A stretch of DNA of 64,000 nucleotides from Candidatus Kaistia colombiensis (GCA_029203105.1 CP119318.1:758501-822500), one strand, 5' to 3'; positions 45,416 to 54,290 are shown, numbered from the stretch's first letter. A program made the numbers and translations. Notes: generated by a model from the letters alone, not told the origin.

Positions 45416-45889
45416 ATGGACCTCAGTGATCTCATCAGCCAGGACGCTATCGTCCCGGCCCTGAAAGCGAACAGCAAAAAGCAGGCGCTTCAGGAACTGG
45501 CCGAAAAGGCCGCGAAACTGACCGGTCTCGACGAACGGCAGATCTTCGACACGCTGCTGCAGCGCGAGCGCCTCGGCTCGACCGGCGTCGGCAACGGCAT
45601 CGCCATCCCGCATGGCAAGCTGGCGGCGCTGACCCGGATCTATGGCGTGTTCGCCCGCCTTCCCAAGCCGATCGATTTCGAATCGCTCGACGACCAGCCG
45701 GTCGACCTGATCTTCCTGCTGCTGGCGCCTGAAAATGCCGGCGCCGACCATCTGAAGGCGCTTGCCCGCATCGCCCGCCTATTGCGCGAGCCGGGCCTCG
45801 CCAACAAGCTGCGGGCCTCCGGCGACCAGTCGGCGCTCTATGCCGTGCTGACCGAGAGCGCCGCCGCGCCGGCCAGCGCGCCAGGCTGA
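45416..45889 (+). CDS. ptsN: PTS EIIA-Ntr regulatory protein
   Basis: A 157-residue protein starting MDLSDLISQDAIVPALKANS at ATG 45416 (a TTG 12 bases earlier is possible). The phosphorylated histidine lies in GIAIPHGKLAAL. It is the end of the nitrogen-related phosphotransferase chain (PtsP-NPr-EIIANtr) controlling potassium transport, the stringent response and carbon storage. Last gene of the rpoN-hpf-ptsN set. Confidence 0.95.
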   Translation: MDLSDLISQDAIVPALKANSKKQALQELAEKAAKLTGLDERQIFDTLLQRERLGSTGVGNGIAIPHGKLAALTRIYGVFARLPKPIDFESLDDQPVDLIFLLLAPENAGADHLKALARIARLLREPGLANKLRASGDQSALYAVLTESAAAPASAPG

Positions 45890-45987
45890 GGCCCGGTCAG
45901 CCGTCGCGCCGCGAAGGCTGACGAACCCCCGAAAGTCAGGCTAGACTGGTCCCGGCATCGAATTGGGCGCATGCCGAGGGTCCCGCA

Positions 45988-46551
45988 ATGAAGTTCGCGC
46001 ATTGTCTTGTCGTCGCGCTGGCGCTGCTCGTCCTGGGCGCCGGCCTCGGCGCGGCCGAGGCCGGGCAGACGCTGGAAGAGGCGTTTCGCGGCCAGGCGAC
46101 CGGCGTCGGCCGCTTCAAGAGCCGGATCGCCGGCGTCGATCGCGGCTTCGTCGTCACCACAAAGGGGCACGGCAAGAACGGCCAGTTCATCCTCGACCAG
46201 GCGTTCCGCTTCGACAATGGCGCGCTCGACCGGCGCACCTGGCGCTTCAAGAAGACCGGCCCGAACACCTATGTCGGCACGCGCGAGGACGTCGTCGGCA
46301 CCGCCAAGGTGCGGGTCGAGGATGACGTCATCCGCATGTCCTACGACCTGATCACGCGCGGCAAGAACGGCAGCAAGCTGCAGCTGCATTTCGAAGACAC
46401 GATCCGCCGCTCCGGCCGCGACTCCATCGTCAACAACGGCGTCATCTCGATGCTCGGCATGACCGTCGGCTCGGTCGACGTCGCCTTCAAGCGCCAGCCG
46501 CTGGTCCGCAAGCGCGGCAAGCGCGGCGCGGAAGAGCTGGCCCGGCAATAG
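45988..46551 (+). CDS. Exported DUF3833-like protein
   Basis: A 187-residue protein with a signal peptide (about 1-25). The mature part is beta-rich: QTLEEAFRGQATGVGRFKSR, FDNGALDRRTWRFKKTGPNTY, GTAKVRVEDDVIRMSYDL. This resembles DUF3833, lipocalin-like periplasmic proteins of unknown function. No lipobox cysteine is visible. Confidence 0.7.
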   Translation: MKFAHCLVVALALLVLGAGLGAAEAGQTLEEAFRGQATGVGRFKSRIAGVDRGFVVTTKGHGKNGQFILDQAFRFDNGALDRRTWRFKKTGPNTYVGTREDVVGTAKVRVEDDVIRMSYDLITRGKNGSKLQLHFEDTIRRSGRDSIVNNGVISMLGMTVGSVDVAFKRQPLVRKRGKRGAEELARQ

Positions 46552-46572
46552 CCGGCCGGCGGGCAAGCCGCT

Positions 46573-47019
46573 TTAGACCAGCGCCAGCAGGCCGGCGCGC
46601 AGAAGATCGGCCACGCCCGCGCCGAGCGGCGCCTCGACCTCCGCATGCGTCCGCTGCCAGATCGGCACGGCGGCCGCCAGCACGGCGCGGCCGGCATCCG
46701 TCAGTGTCAGCAACCGGCTGCGCCGGTCCTGCGGGTCGACGGCGGCCTCCAGCAAGCCCTGCCGCTCGAGCGGCTTCAGATTGGCCGTCAGCGTCGTGCG
46801 GTCCATGGCGAGCAGCGCCGCCACCGAGCCGATCGTGGGGGGCTGCGGGCGATTGAGCGACATCAGCAGCGAAAACTGGCCGCTGGTCAGCCCAGCCGGC
46901 CGCAGCGCCTCGTCGAAGCGGCGCGCCAGCGCCCGGGCGGCGCGCTGGGCCGCCAGGCAGAGACAATGATCGCGGACATGCAGGGTGGTCGAGAAGGGCA
47001 CGAGGCCGGTATTTGACAT
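46573..47019 (-). CDS. MarR-family transcriptional regulator
   Basis: A 148-residue winged-helix dimeric regulator. TSGQFSLLMSLNRPQPPTIG and VAALLAMDRTTLTANLKPLE form the HTH; VDPQDRRSRLLTLTDAGRAV is the wing. Divergent from the DUF1428 gene. A perfect palindrome (47031-47042) 11 bases before its start is the likely operator for both genes. Confidence 0.9.
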   Translation of the reverse strand: MSNTGLVPFSTTLHVRDHCLCLAAQRAARALARRFDEALRPAGLTSGQFSLLMSLNRPQPPTIGSVAALLAMDRTTLTANLKPLERQGLLEAAVDPQDRRSRLLTLTDAGRAVLAAAVPIWQRTHAEVEAPLGAGVADLLRAGLLALV

Positions 47020-47030
47020 GCTCTTTTTAT

Positions 47031-47042
47031 GTTGATATCAAC
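47031..47042. promoter_or_regulatory. Candidate MarR operator
   Basis: GTTGATATCAAC, a perfect 12-bp palindrome between the divergent MarR and DUF1428 genes, in an AT-rich stretch. The TTGATATCAA core is a common MarR-type operator. Confidence 0.7.
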
Positions 47043-47172
47043 CTAACTTGTCAAGTGAACAATCCGTCCAGGGAGCCGTTGTCCCAGGTTGTTGCGCGCG
47101 CTGTGCGGGATGCGCATCACGGGGTCGAACGGTGGAGAGCGCCCGCCCGGCGGGATCAGGAGGAGACGCACC

Positions 47173-47886
47173 ATGACCTATGTCGAGGGATTCGTGACGG
47201 CCGTGCCGGCCGCCAACAAGGAGGCCTACCGCCAGCAAGCCGCCGACGTGGCCGCCTTCATCAAGGAATTCGGCGCGACGCGCATGGTCGAGACCTGGGG
47301 CGACGACGTGCCGGACGGCAAGGTCACCGATTTCAAGGGCGCGGTGCAGGCGAAGCCGGACGAGGTCGTGGTCTTCTCGTGGTTCGAATATCCCGACCGG
47401 GCGACGCGCGACGCCGCCAACCAGAAGATGATGACCGACCCACGCCTGAAGGCGATGAGCGCCTCCATGCCCTTCGACGGCCAACGCATGATCTTCGGCG
47501 GCTTCCAGACGATCCTGGTCGAACAGGGCGGCGACGCGCCGATGGGATATATCGACGGCACCCTCATCGCGGTGCCCGCCGCCAACCGGGAAGCCTATCG
47601 CGCCATGGCAGCGAAGACGGCGCCGCTCCTGCGCGAGCATGGCGCCAGCCGGGTCGTCGAGAACTGGGGCGACGACGTGCCCGAAGGCAAGGTCACGGAT
47701 TTCCGTCGCGCCGTGAAGGCGACCGACGACGAGAAGGTCGTCTATTCCTGGATCGAGTGGCCATCGAAGGCGGCGCGTGTCGAGGGCTGGCAGAAGGCGA
47801 TGGCCGACCCGCGCATGCAGTTCGACATGCCCTTCGACGGCCAGCGCATGATCTTCGGCGGCTTCGCGCCGATCCTCGACGTGTGA
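47173..47886 (+). CDS. Two-domain DUF1428 protein
   Basis: A 237-residue protein with two tandem DUF1428 (dimeric alpha-beta barrel-like) domains, about 1-118 and 123-237. Each has AVPAANxEAYR, VExWGDDVPxGKVTDF and MPFDGQRMIFGGF. Most members are single-domain proteins of about 120 residues, so this is a fused duplication forming an intramolecular dimer. RBS AGGAG 8 bases before the ATG. Probably controlled by the divergent MarR regulator. Biochemical function unknown. Confidence 0.88.
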   Translation: MTYVEGFVTAVPAANKEAYRQQAADVAAFIKEFGATRMVETWGDDVPDGKVTDFKGAVQAKPDEVVVFSWFEYPDRATRDAANQKMMTDPRLKAMSASMPFDGQRMIFGGFQTILVEQGGDAPMGYIDGTLIAVPAANREAYRAMAAKTAPLLREHGASRVVENWGDDVPEGKVTDFRRAVKATDDEKVVYSWIEWPSKAARVEGWQKAMADPRMQFDMPFDGQRMIFGGFAPILDV

Positions 47887-47934
47887 GGACGACGCAGCGG
47901 CGGCAAACGGCCGTCGCGCCTTCCGCGAGCCTCG

Positions 47935-48561
47935 TCACGGAGCTAGCAGCATCGTCTTCGGCCGATCGTCGCGCTCTGTCAGGATGCGGTCGATCAGCCC
48001 CCATTCCAGCGCCTCTTCGGTGGTCAGGAAGCGGTCCCGATCCATCGCCGTCTCAAACTCCCCATAGCTGCGTCCGCAATGCTCGGCGTAAAGCCGTGTC
48101 ACGCGATGCTTCGTTCGCCGGATTTCCTCGGCATGGATAAGCATGTCCGATGCCTGCCCCTGGAATCCGCCGAGCGGCTGGTGGATATGGATGCTCGCAT
48201 TCGGCAAAGCGGCGCGCTCGCCGGGCTCGCCCGCCATCAGCAGGAAGGATCCCATCGACCGGGCGGTTCCCATGCAAAGGGTGTGCACGGGCGCCCGGAT
48301 GTAGCGCATGGTGTCGTACATCGCGAGGCCGCTGGTAATCACGCCGCCGGGCGAATTGATATAGAGCTGGATCGGTCGTTTGGGGTTCTCCGCCTCGAGA
48401 AACAGGAGCTGCGCGCAGACCAGCGCGGAGACGGTGTCGTTGACCTCGCCGTTCAGAAAGATGATCCGCTCGCGCAGAAGGCGGGAATAGATATCGAAGG
48501 ACCGTTCCCCGCGGCTGGATTGTTCGACCACCATAGGGACGAGTTGCATCGCTTCGCGCAT
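47935..48561 (-). CDS. clpP: ClpP-family serine protease (paralogue)
   Basis: A 208-residue protease subunit. Start MREAMQLVPMVVEQSSRGER. Catalytic Ser in GTARSMGSFLL, His in NASIHIHQPLGG, Asp in DRDRFLTTEEALEWGLID. The residues around the serine differ from the usual GQAASMGS, and no clpX follows, so this is a second, stand-alone ClpP rather than the main copy. It would still assemble with a Clp ATPase encoded elsewhere. Confidence 0.9.
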   Translation of the reverse strand: MREAMQLVPMVVEQSSRGERSFDIYSRLLRERIIFLNGEVNDTVSALVCAQLLFLEAENPKRPIQLYINSPGGVITSGLAMYDTMRYIRAPVHTLCMGTARSMGSFLLMAGEPGERAALPNASIHIHQPLGGFQGQASDMLIHAEEIRRTKHRVTRLYAEHCGRSYGEFETAMDRDRFLTTEEALEWGLIDRILTERDDRPKTMLLAP

Positions 48562-48606
48562 CGGCGAATTCCTTCTGTTTCGAAATGGCTTGGTTGGGCC
48601 GGAGCG

Positions 48607-48966
48607 TCAGGCCGCGCGCATGCGACAGGCGCCGTTGCTGTTCGCGGCGCTTCGCGGACGGCGCAATTGTCGTGCGTCCGTCAGACCGTGGACGATCCGC
48701 AATCGGGTGCCGCCCGTTTCATTGGGGCTTACCTGGAATGTCACGACGCTGTCGAGAAAGGGCGGTTCTGCCTCCCGCATTCCGTAGCGAATCTCTTCGC
48801 CCGGCGTCGAAGAGACCGGCTCCGCATCGGCAAGGCTTTCGTTCGGTAGCCATTGCTCGCGAAATGCGGGGATGCTGATCGCCCGCCAGACCTTTTCCGG
48901 TGGCGCGTCGAGCTCGTATTCGAGCACCAGATCGTTCGTCCGCTGTTTGGCCTTGATGTCGCTCAT
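48607..48966 (-). CDS. SRPBCC-domain (AHSA1-like) protein
   Basis: A 119-residue protein starting MSDIKAKQRTNDLVLEYELD at ATG 48966. LVLEYELDAPPEKVWRAISIPAFREQWL and TFQVSPNETGGTRLRIVHGL match the AHSA1/START-like ligand-binding fold. The C terminus is shorter than usual and ends in a basic tail. It overlaps the ArsR gene by 4 bases (ATGA), the very common ArsR-SRPBCC pair. Confidence 0.88.
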   Translation of the reverse strand: MSDIKAKQRTNDLVLEYELDAPPEKVWRAISIPAFREQWLPNESLADAEPVSSTPGEEIRYGMREAEPPFLDSVVTFQVSPNETGGTRLRIVHGLTDARQLRRPRSAANSNGACRMRAA

Positions 48967-49277
48967 GGGTCCATGTCCTTCAGCAAGGCCTGCAGATCGT
49001 CGATGCGCGCGGGCCAGTAGGCGCGATATTTCGCCAGCCATCCGCCGATGAGCGTCAGGCCCTCCGGATCGACCTCGTAATGCACAAAGCGGCCCTGTCG
49101 CTCTTCCCGCACCAGTCTCGCATTGCGCAGGACCGAGAGGTGCTGGGACATGGCCGGCTGGCTGATCGCCATGCCCTGCCGCAAGGCGCTGGCGTTCATG
49201 CCGCCAGCCGCCAGCTTTTCGAAGATGGCGCAACGGGTCGGATCGGCCAGGGCCTTGAAGATCGCAGACTCAATCAT
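48963..49277 (-). CDS. ArsR-family transcriptional regulator
   Basis: A 104-residue winged-helix repressor starting MIESAIFKALADPTRCAIFE at ATG 49277 (a longer frame upstream is unlikely, because it would run through the operator). HTH: ALRQGMAISQPAMSQHLSVLRNARLV; wing: EERQGRFVHYEVDP. No metal-site cysteines (ELCV) are present, so it is of the non-metal class typically paired with SRPBCC proteins. It represses its own operon, probably at 49284-49303. Confidence 0.9.
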   Translation of the reverse strand: MIESAIFKALADPTRCAIFEKLAAGGMNASALRQGMAISQPAMSQHLSVLRNARLVREERQGRFVHYEVDPEGLTLIGGWLAKYRAYWPARIDDLQALLKDMDP

Positions 49278-49283
49278 GTCGTT

Positions 49284-49303
49284 ACATAAGCGAACACTTA
49301 TGT
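49284..49303. promoter_or_regulatory. Candidate ArsR operator
   Basis: ACATAAG-6-CTTATGT inverted repeat directly upstream of the ArsR start codon, with the spacing seen for ArsR-family dimers. Confidence 0.7.
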
Positions 49304-49366
49304 GATTCGCAAGCACTTGCAAAGCTGCGCCCGCTCTCCGCGCCTGTCCGGTTCGGGTCTTTGGCC

Positions 49367-50056
49367 CTATTCGCCCAGCCAGCGGTCATAATCCGCCACC
49401 AGCAGGTGCGTCGGCGGCTCGTCCTCCTCGATCTCGGCGAAACGGCCGACCGGATCGGCGAAGATGTTGTCGGTACGGTCGTCGTTGACGGTCGAGACCT
49501 CGCCGATCAGCACGTCGGCGCCTTCGGCCCAGAACGAATGCCAGATGCCGGGCGCCAGCGTGATGCTCTCGCCCGGTTCGAGCTTCAGCTTGCCGCCGGC
49601 GGCGAGGCTGCGGGCGACGCCGTCGGTCATCACCGCCACCCCGGCCTTGCGGTCGAGGTTTCCGGCGGTGTCGGAGGCGAAGAGTTCGAGCGTCAGCGTG
49701 CCGCCGCCGCGATTGATGATGTCCTCGCCCTTGATGACGTGGCGGTGCATCGGCGTCACCTGGTCCTGCCGCGCGATCATGATCTTCTCGGCATAGAGCA
49801 GGCCGCGTCCCGTCGCGAGGTCGGCCGGATTGCCGTTGCGGACGGTGAACAGGAACAGGCCGAGCGCGTCGAAATCGCCGGCGCCGAAATCGGTGATGTC
49901 CCAGCCGAGCCGCGCCTCGATTATGCCCGGCGCCTGCGCCTTGCGGGCTCGCAGCTCGTCCGGCGCCCAGTAGGCGAAGGGGGGCAGCACATAGCCGAAG
50001 GAACGGATGAACTCGTCCCCCCGCAGCATGATCTCATTCACTTGCGAGCGTTTCAT
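49367..50056 (-). CDS. D-lyxose/sugar isomerase, cupin type
   Basis: A 229-residue cytoplasmic isomerase of the D-lyxose ketol-isomerase family. It starts MKRSQVNEIMLRGDEFIRSF. Metal ligands in MHRHVIKGEDIINRGGGTL (His, His, Glu) and GIWHSFWAEG (His). The family interconverts D-lyxose and D-xylulose or D-mannose and D-fructose. No sugar kinase is adjacent. Confidence 0.85.
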   Translation of the reverse strand: MKRSQVNEIMLRGDEFIRSFGYVLPPFAYWAPDELRARKAQAPGIIEARLGWDITDFGAGDFDALGLFLFTVRNGNPADLATGRGLLYAEKIMIARQDQVTPMHRHVIKGEDIINRGGGTLTLELFASDTAGNLDRKAGVAVMTDGVARSLAAGGKLKLEPGESITLAPGIWHSFWAEGADVLIGEVSTVNDDRTDNIFADPVGRFAEIEEDEPPTHLLVADYDRWLGE

Positions 50057-50134
50057 TCCGGTCTCCTCCCACCGATCCGTCCTGCTCCGGCAAGACTAGC
50101 GGTTGGACGGTCCTTGCGGAAGACGAACGCGGCT

Positions 50135-50288
50135 CACCTCTCCCTGAGGGAGAGGTCGGCTCGAAGAGCCGGGTGAGGGTTTAGGGAACGATCCGGACAG
50201 AACGGCTACTCCGGGAGCCTGGCTTGCGAGGCCGTAAACCCTCACCCGCCGCCCTTCGGTCGTCGACCTCTCCCTCAGGGAGAGGTGA
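50135..50288. repeat. REP-like dispersed palindromic repeat, copy 2
   Basis: Opens with CACCTCTCCCTGAGGGAGAGG and closes with CCTCTCCCTCAGGGAGAGGTG. Inner pair GGTGAGGGTTTAGGGAACGAT and GTAAACCCTCACCC. Same family as 37530-37653 and 56130-56252; the middle is longer here. Confidence 0.85.
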
Positions 50289-50322
50289 AAAGCCGCGTCT
50301 GGAATTCGAACAGCCGTCGCCT

Positions 50323-51414
50323 TCAGCGCGGAAAAACGCGCCAGCGATGCGGCCGGAAAGCCACCTGGCCGCCGGGCAGACGGGTGTGGTCGACGGCCAT
50401 GTCGATCTCGACGCGATGCTTATCCGGGCCGACCTCTAGCTCCAGGCGGCGGGCGCCGCCGTGCCGGCGCTCGGTGACGATCGTGCCGGTGATGGCCGGG
50501 CCGCCATCCGGGACGATCGAGACGTCATGCGGGCGGAAGCCGAGCGTGGCGGTGCCGGAGGGGGCGCCAAGCGCCGCGAGGTCGAGCGGCTGGCCGTCGA
50601 GCTGCACGGCGCCGTCGACGACGGTCACCGGCAGGAACGAGGATTCGCCGATGAACTCGAATACGAACGGGCTCGCCGGCGCGTCATAGATCTCGTCCGG
50701 CGTGCCGACCTGCTCGATCCGGCCCTTCGACATGACGACGACGCGGTCGGCGAGTTCAAGCGCCTCTTCCTGGTCGTGCGTGACGAAGAAGGTGGTGTGG
50801 CCGGTCTGGTCGTGGATCTCGCGCAGCCAGCGACGCAGATCTTTTCTCACCTGCGCGTCGAGCGCGCCAAAGGGTTCGTCGAGCAGCAGCACGCGCGGCT
50901 CGATCGCGAGCGCCCGGGCGAGCGCCACGCGCTGGCGCTGGCCGCCGGAAAGCTGCGAGGGATAGCGCTTGTCGAGGCCGGAAAGCTGGACGAGGTCCAG
51001 CAGATGCAGCACGCGCTTGCGGATCTCGGCCTTGGGCGGGCGCTCCCCGCGCGGCCGGACCGTCAGGCCGAAGGCGATGTTGTCGAACACCGTCATGTGG
51101 CGGAACAGCGCGTAGTGCTGGAACACGAAGCCGACATTGCGGTCCTGCACCGACAGGCCGAGCGCGTCGTCGCCGCCGAACAGCACGCGGCCGGCGGTCG
51201 GCGCATCGAGGCCGGCGAGGATCCGGAGCAGCGTCGTCTTGCCGGAGCCGGAGGGGCCGAGCAGCGCAACCAGTTCGCCCGCCTTGACGTCGAGCGAGAC
51301 GCCATGCAGCGCCGGCGTGTCGCCAAAGGCCTTCTGGACGTTCTCGATGGTGACGTCGATGGGCGCGCCGAGGGCCACCGAAGCACCCTTGTCGATCGGG
51401 GTGATCGCGTTCAT
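50323..51414 (-). CDS. cysA: Sulfate ABC transporter ATP-binding protein CysA
   Basis: A 363-residue ATPase starting at ATG 51414. Walker A LLGPSGSGKTTLLRIL, Q-loop FVFQHYALFRHMTV, signature LSGGQRQRVALARAL, Walker B VLLLDEPFGALD, H-loop FFVTHDQEEAL. A C-terminal TOBE-like regulatory domain (about 270-363) is present. Last gene of sbp-cysT-cysW-cysA. It powers sulfate/thiosulfate uptake. Confidence 0.95.
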   Translation of the reverse strand: MNAITPIDKGASVALGAPIDVTIENVQKAFGDTPALHGVSLDVKAGELVALLGPSGSGKTTLLRILAGLDAPTAGRVLFGGDDALGLSVQDRNVGFVFQHYALFRHMTVFDNIAFGLTVRPRGERPPKAEIRKRVLHLLDLVQLSGLDKRYPSQLSGGQRQRVALARALAIEPRVLLLDEPFGALDAQVRKDLRRWLREIHDQTGHTTFFVTHDQEEALELADRVVVMSKGRIEQVGTPDEIYDAPASPFVFEFIGESSFLPVTVVDGAVQLDGQPLDLAALGAPSGTATLGFRPHDVSIVPDGGPAITGTIVTERRHGGARRLELEVGPDKHRVEIDMAVDHTRLPGGQVAFRPHRWRVFPR

Positions 51415-51424
51415 TGCAGTTACC

Positions 51425-52324
51425 TCAGTGGCGGCGCGTCGCGGCGATCTCGTCGGCATAACGCCATTCCAAGACCGACTTGACGACCAGTGTAAAGAGG
51501 GCGAGCAGCGCCAGCAGCGAGGCTACGGCGAATGCGGCCGCGAAATTATACTCGTTGTAGAGAATCTCGACATGCAGCGGCATGGTGTTGGTCAGGCCGC
51601 GAATATGGCCGGAAACCACGGAAACCGCGCCGAATTCGCCCATGGCGCGGGCGTTGCAGAGCAGCACGCCATAGAGCAGCGCCCATTTCACGTTCGGCAG
51701 CGTGACGCGGAAGAACACCTGGAAGCCGGAGGCGCCGAGCGACAGCGCCGCCTCCTCGTCGCCGCGGCCCTGTTCCTCCATAAGCGGGATCAGTTCGCGC
51801 GCCACAAAGGGGAAGGTGACGAAGATCGTCGCCAGCACGATACCCGGTACCGCGAAGATCACCTGGATGCCCTCGCTCTTCAGCCAGGGGCCGAGCAGGC
51901 TCTGCGAGCCGAACATCAGGATGTAGATCAGGCCCGCGATGACAGGCGAGACGGAGAAGGGCAGGTCGATCAGCGTGTTGAGCAGGCTCTTGCCCTTGAA
52001 GTCGAACTTGGCGATCGCCCAGGAGGCGGCGAGGCCGAAGACGAGGTTGCACGGCACCGAGATCGCCGCGACCAGCAGGGTCAGCCGGATGGCGGCGGCG
52101 GCGTCGGGCTCGAAGATCGCTTCGGCGAAGGCGGGCATGCCGCCGCGAAACGCCTCGACGAAGACGGCGACGACCGGCAGCACCAGGAACAGGCCGAGAA
52201 AAGCCAGCGAGATCAGGATCAGCCCGACGCGGACCCGCCGGCGCTCCATCGTCACCGGGCGGAAGCGGATCGCCGCTGCGCCCGGCAGCCGGGCGGTGGT
52301 AAAGGCTCCGTCAGACATCGCCAT
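51425..52324 (-). CDS. cysW: Sulfate ABC transporter permease CysW
   Basis: A 299-residue permease with six hydrophobic helices and the cytoplasmic EAA loop (EEAALSLGASGFQVFFRVTLPNVK). GEFGAVSVVSGHIRGLTNTMPLHVE is typical of CysW. The start overlaps cysT by 14 bases (ATG 52324) or by 8 (ATG 52318). Partner of CysT. Confidence 0.95.
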   Translation of the reverse strand: MAMSDGAFTTARLPGAAAIRFRPVTMERRRVRVGLILISLAFLGLFLVLPVVAVFVEAFRGGMPAFAEAIFEPDAAAAIRLTLLVAAISVPCNLVFGLAASWAIAKFDFKGKSLLNTLIDLPFSVSPVIAGLIYILMFGSQSLLGPWLKSEGIQVIFAVPGIVLATIFVTFPFVARELIPLMEEQGRGDEEAALSLGASGFQVFFRVTLPNVKWALLYGVLLCNARAMGEFGAVSVVSGHIRGLTNTMPLHVEILYNEYNFAAAFAVASLLALLALFTLVVKSVLEWRYADEIAATRRH

Positions 52325-53159
52325 ATCTCCGCCGGCTCCAGGCCTGCACCAGATTGATCGCCAGCAGGATCAGGAAGGACGCGACCAGCATCAGCACGGC
52401 AATCGTCGTGGCGCCGGAATAGGAGAATTCCTCCAGCTTGATGACGATCAAGAGCGGCGCGATCTCGGTCTTGTAGGGGCTGTTGCCGGCGATGAAGATC
52501 ACCGAGCCATATTCGCCGACGGCGCGCGCGAAGGCGAGCGCGAAGCCGGTGAGCAAAGCGGGCCAGAGCGCCGGCATGACGACGCGGCGCACGGTCTGGC
52601 GCCGGTTGGCGCCGAGCGTCGCGGCCACTTCCTCTACCTCGCGATTGAGGTCCTCCAGCACCGGCTGCACGCTGCGCACGACGAAGGGCAGGCCGATGAA
52701 GATCAGCGCGATGATGATGCCGGCCTGCGAATAGGCGATGCGGATGCCGAGCGGTGCCAGCCAGGCGCCGATCCAGCCATTCGGCGCATAAAGCGTCGTC
52801 AGCGCGATGCCGGCGACGGCGGTGGGCAGCGCGAAGGGCAGGTCGATCACCGCGTCGATCAGGCGGCGGCCGGGAAACTCGTAGCGGACCAGGATCCAGG
52901 CCAGGATCATGCCGAAGACGAGGTTGACCAGCGCCGCGACGAAGGAGGTGGTGAAGGAGAGCCGCAGCGCCGCCAGCGTACGCGGATCGGTCGAGATGCG
53001 GATGAACTCGTCCAGACCGCCGCTGGCCGAGCGCCAGAACAGGCCGGCGAGCGGGATCAGGACGATCAGGCCGAGATAGGTCACAGTGACGCCGAGCGCC
53101 AACCCGAAGCCCGGGATGACGCTCGACTTCCTGACCGTTGCGATGGTCGTGGCGGCCAT
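52311..53159 (-). CDS. cysT: Sulfate ABC transporter permease CysT
   Basis: A 282-residue permease from ATG 53159 (MAATTIATVRKSSVIPGFGL). Six transmembrane segments; EAA loop EEVAATLGANRRQTVRRVVMP; family mark GEYGSVIFIAGNSPYKTEIAP. Ten bases after the sbp stop codon. It forms the membrane channel with CysW. Confidence 0.95.
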   Translation of the reverse strand: MAATTIATVRKSSVIPGFGLALGVTVTYLGLIVLIPLAGLFWRSASGGLDEFIRISTDPRTLAALRLSFTTSFVAALVNLVFGMILAWILVRYEFPGRRLIDAVIDLPFALPTAVAGIALTTLYAPNGWIGAWLAPLGIRIAYSQAGIIIALIFIGLPFVVRSVQPVLEDLNREVEEVAATLGANRRQTVRRVVMPALWPALLTGFALAFARAVGEYGSVIFIAGNSPYKTEIAPLLIVIKLEEFSYSGATTIAVLMLVASFLILLAINLVQAWSRRRYGDV

Positions 53160-53169
53160 CTGGATCCGT

Positions 53170-54207
53170 TCAGTTCGGCTTGTAGATCTGGTCGAAAATG
53201 CCGCCGTCGCCGAAATGTTCCGGCTGGACCTTGGCCCATCCGCCAAATTGCGGATCGTCGATCGAGACGAGATCGATCTTCGGGAAGCGCTTCAGCAGTT
53301 CGGCGTCGACCACGTCCGGCTTGGACGGGCGATAGAAGTTCTTGGCGGCGATGGTCTGGCCCTCGGGCGAATACAGGTAGTCGAGATAGGCCTGGGCCGC
53401 CTTGCGGGTGCCCTTGGCGTCGACATTGCCGTCGACCAGCGCGACCGGCGGCTCGGCCAGGATCGAGAGCGGCGGCACGACGATGTCGAACTTGTCGGGA
53501 CCGAGCTCCTCGAGCGCCAGGAACGCCTCGTTCTCCCAGGCGAGCAGCACGTCGCCGATGCCGCGCTGGGCGAAGGTGGTGGTCGAGCCGCGCGCGCCGG
53601 TGTCGAGCACGGGCACATGCTTGTACAGCGTCGAGACGAAGTCCTTGGTCTTCGCCTCGTCCTTGCCGAACGCCTTGTTGGCATAGGCCCAGGCGGCAAG
53701 ATAGTTCCAGCGGGCGCCGCCGGAGGTCTTCGGGTTCGGCGTGATCACCTCGACGCCGTCCTTGATCAGGTCGCCCCAGTCCTGGATAGCTTTCGGATTG
53801 CCCTTGCGGACGAGGAAGACGATGGTCGAGGTGTAGGGCGAGGAATTGTGCGGCAGGCGGCTGCGCCAGTCGGCCGGGATCTTGCCGGTCGTCTTGGCGA
53901 TGGCGTCGATATCGGCTTCCAGCGCCAGCGTCACCACATCGGCGTCGAGGCCGTCAATGACCGAGCGCGCCTGCTTGCCGGAGCCGCCATGTGACTGCTG
54001 GATCGTCACCGTCTCGCCGGTCTCCGCCTTCCAGTGCTTGGCGAAGGCGGCGTTGTAGGCCTTGTAGAGCTCGCGGGTCGGATCGTAGCTGACATTCAGC
54101 AGCGCCACGTCGGCCAGCGCCGGCGTCACAACCATCGCTACCCCGGCGACGAGGGCGGCAAGCCCCGGTCGAAGGCGGCGGACAAGCGTGGATATCGGTC
54201 GGACCAT
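53170..54207 (-). CDS. sbp: Periplasmic sulfate-binding protein
   Basis: A 345-residue exported protein starting at ATG 54207. Signal peptide about 1-32 (ends TPALA). The mature protein shows LNVSYDPTRELYKAYNAAF, QSHGGSGKQARSVIDGLDADVVTLAL (sulfate-binding loop), NPKTSGGARWNYLAAWAYA and YKHVPVLDTGARGSTTTFAQRGIGD. First gene of the sulfate transport operon, delivering sulfate to CysTWA. Confidence 0.95.
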   Translation of the reverse strand: MVRPISTLVRRLRPGLAALVAGVAMVVTPALADVALLNVSYDPTRELYKAYNAAFAKHWKAETGETVTIQQSHGGSGKQARSVIDGLDADVVTLALEADIDAIAKTTGKIPADWRSRLPHNSSPYTSTIVFLVRKGNPKAIQDWGDLIKDGVEVITPNPKTSGGARWNYLAAWAYANKAFGKDEAKTKDFVSTLYKHVPVLDTGARGSTTTFAQRGIGDVLLAWENEAFLALEELGPDKFDIVVPPLSILAEPPVALVDGNVDAKGTRKAAQAYLDYLYSPEGQTIAAKNFYRPSKPDVVDAELLKRFPKIDLVSIDDPQFGGWAKVQPEHFGDGGIFDQIYKPN

Positions 54208-54290
54208 CGTGTGCTCCCTGATCGATGACCCCATTATCTCGACATAGCCGCTCGACAATTTCAAACCACGGATCGCCTTCTGCATGGGGC

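Noticed and set aside
51939..53744. A 601-codon open frame antisense to cysW, cysT and sbp
   Set aside because: Low-complexity Arg/Asp/Gln-rich translation, exactly opposite three well-identified genes; typical of GC-rich third-position bias.
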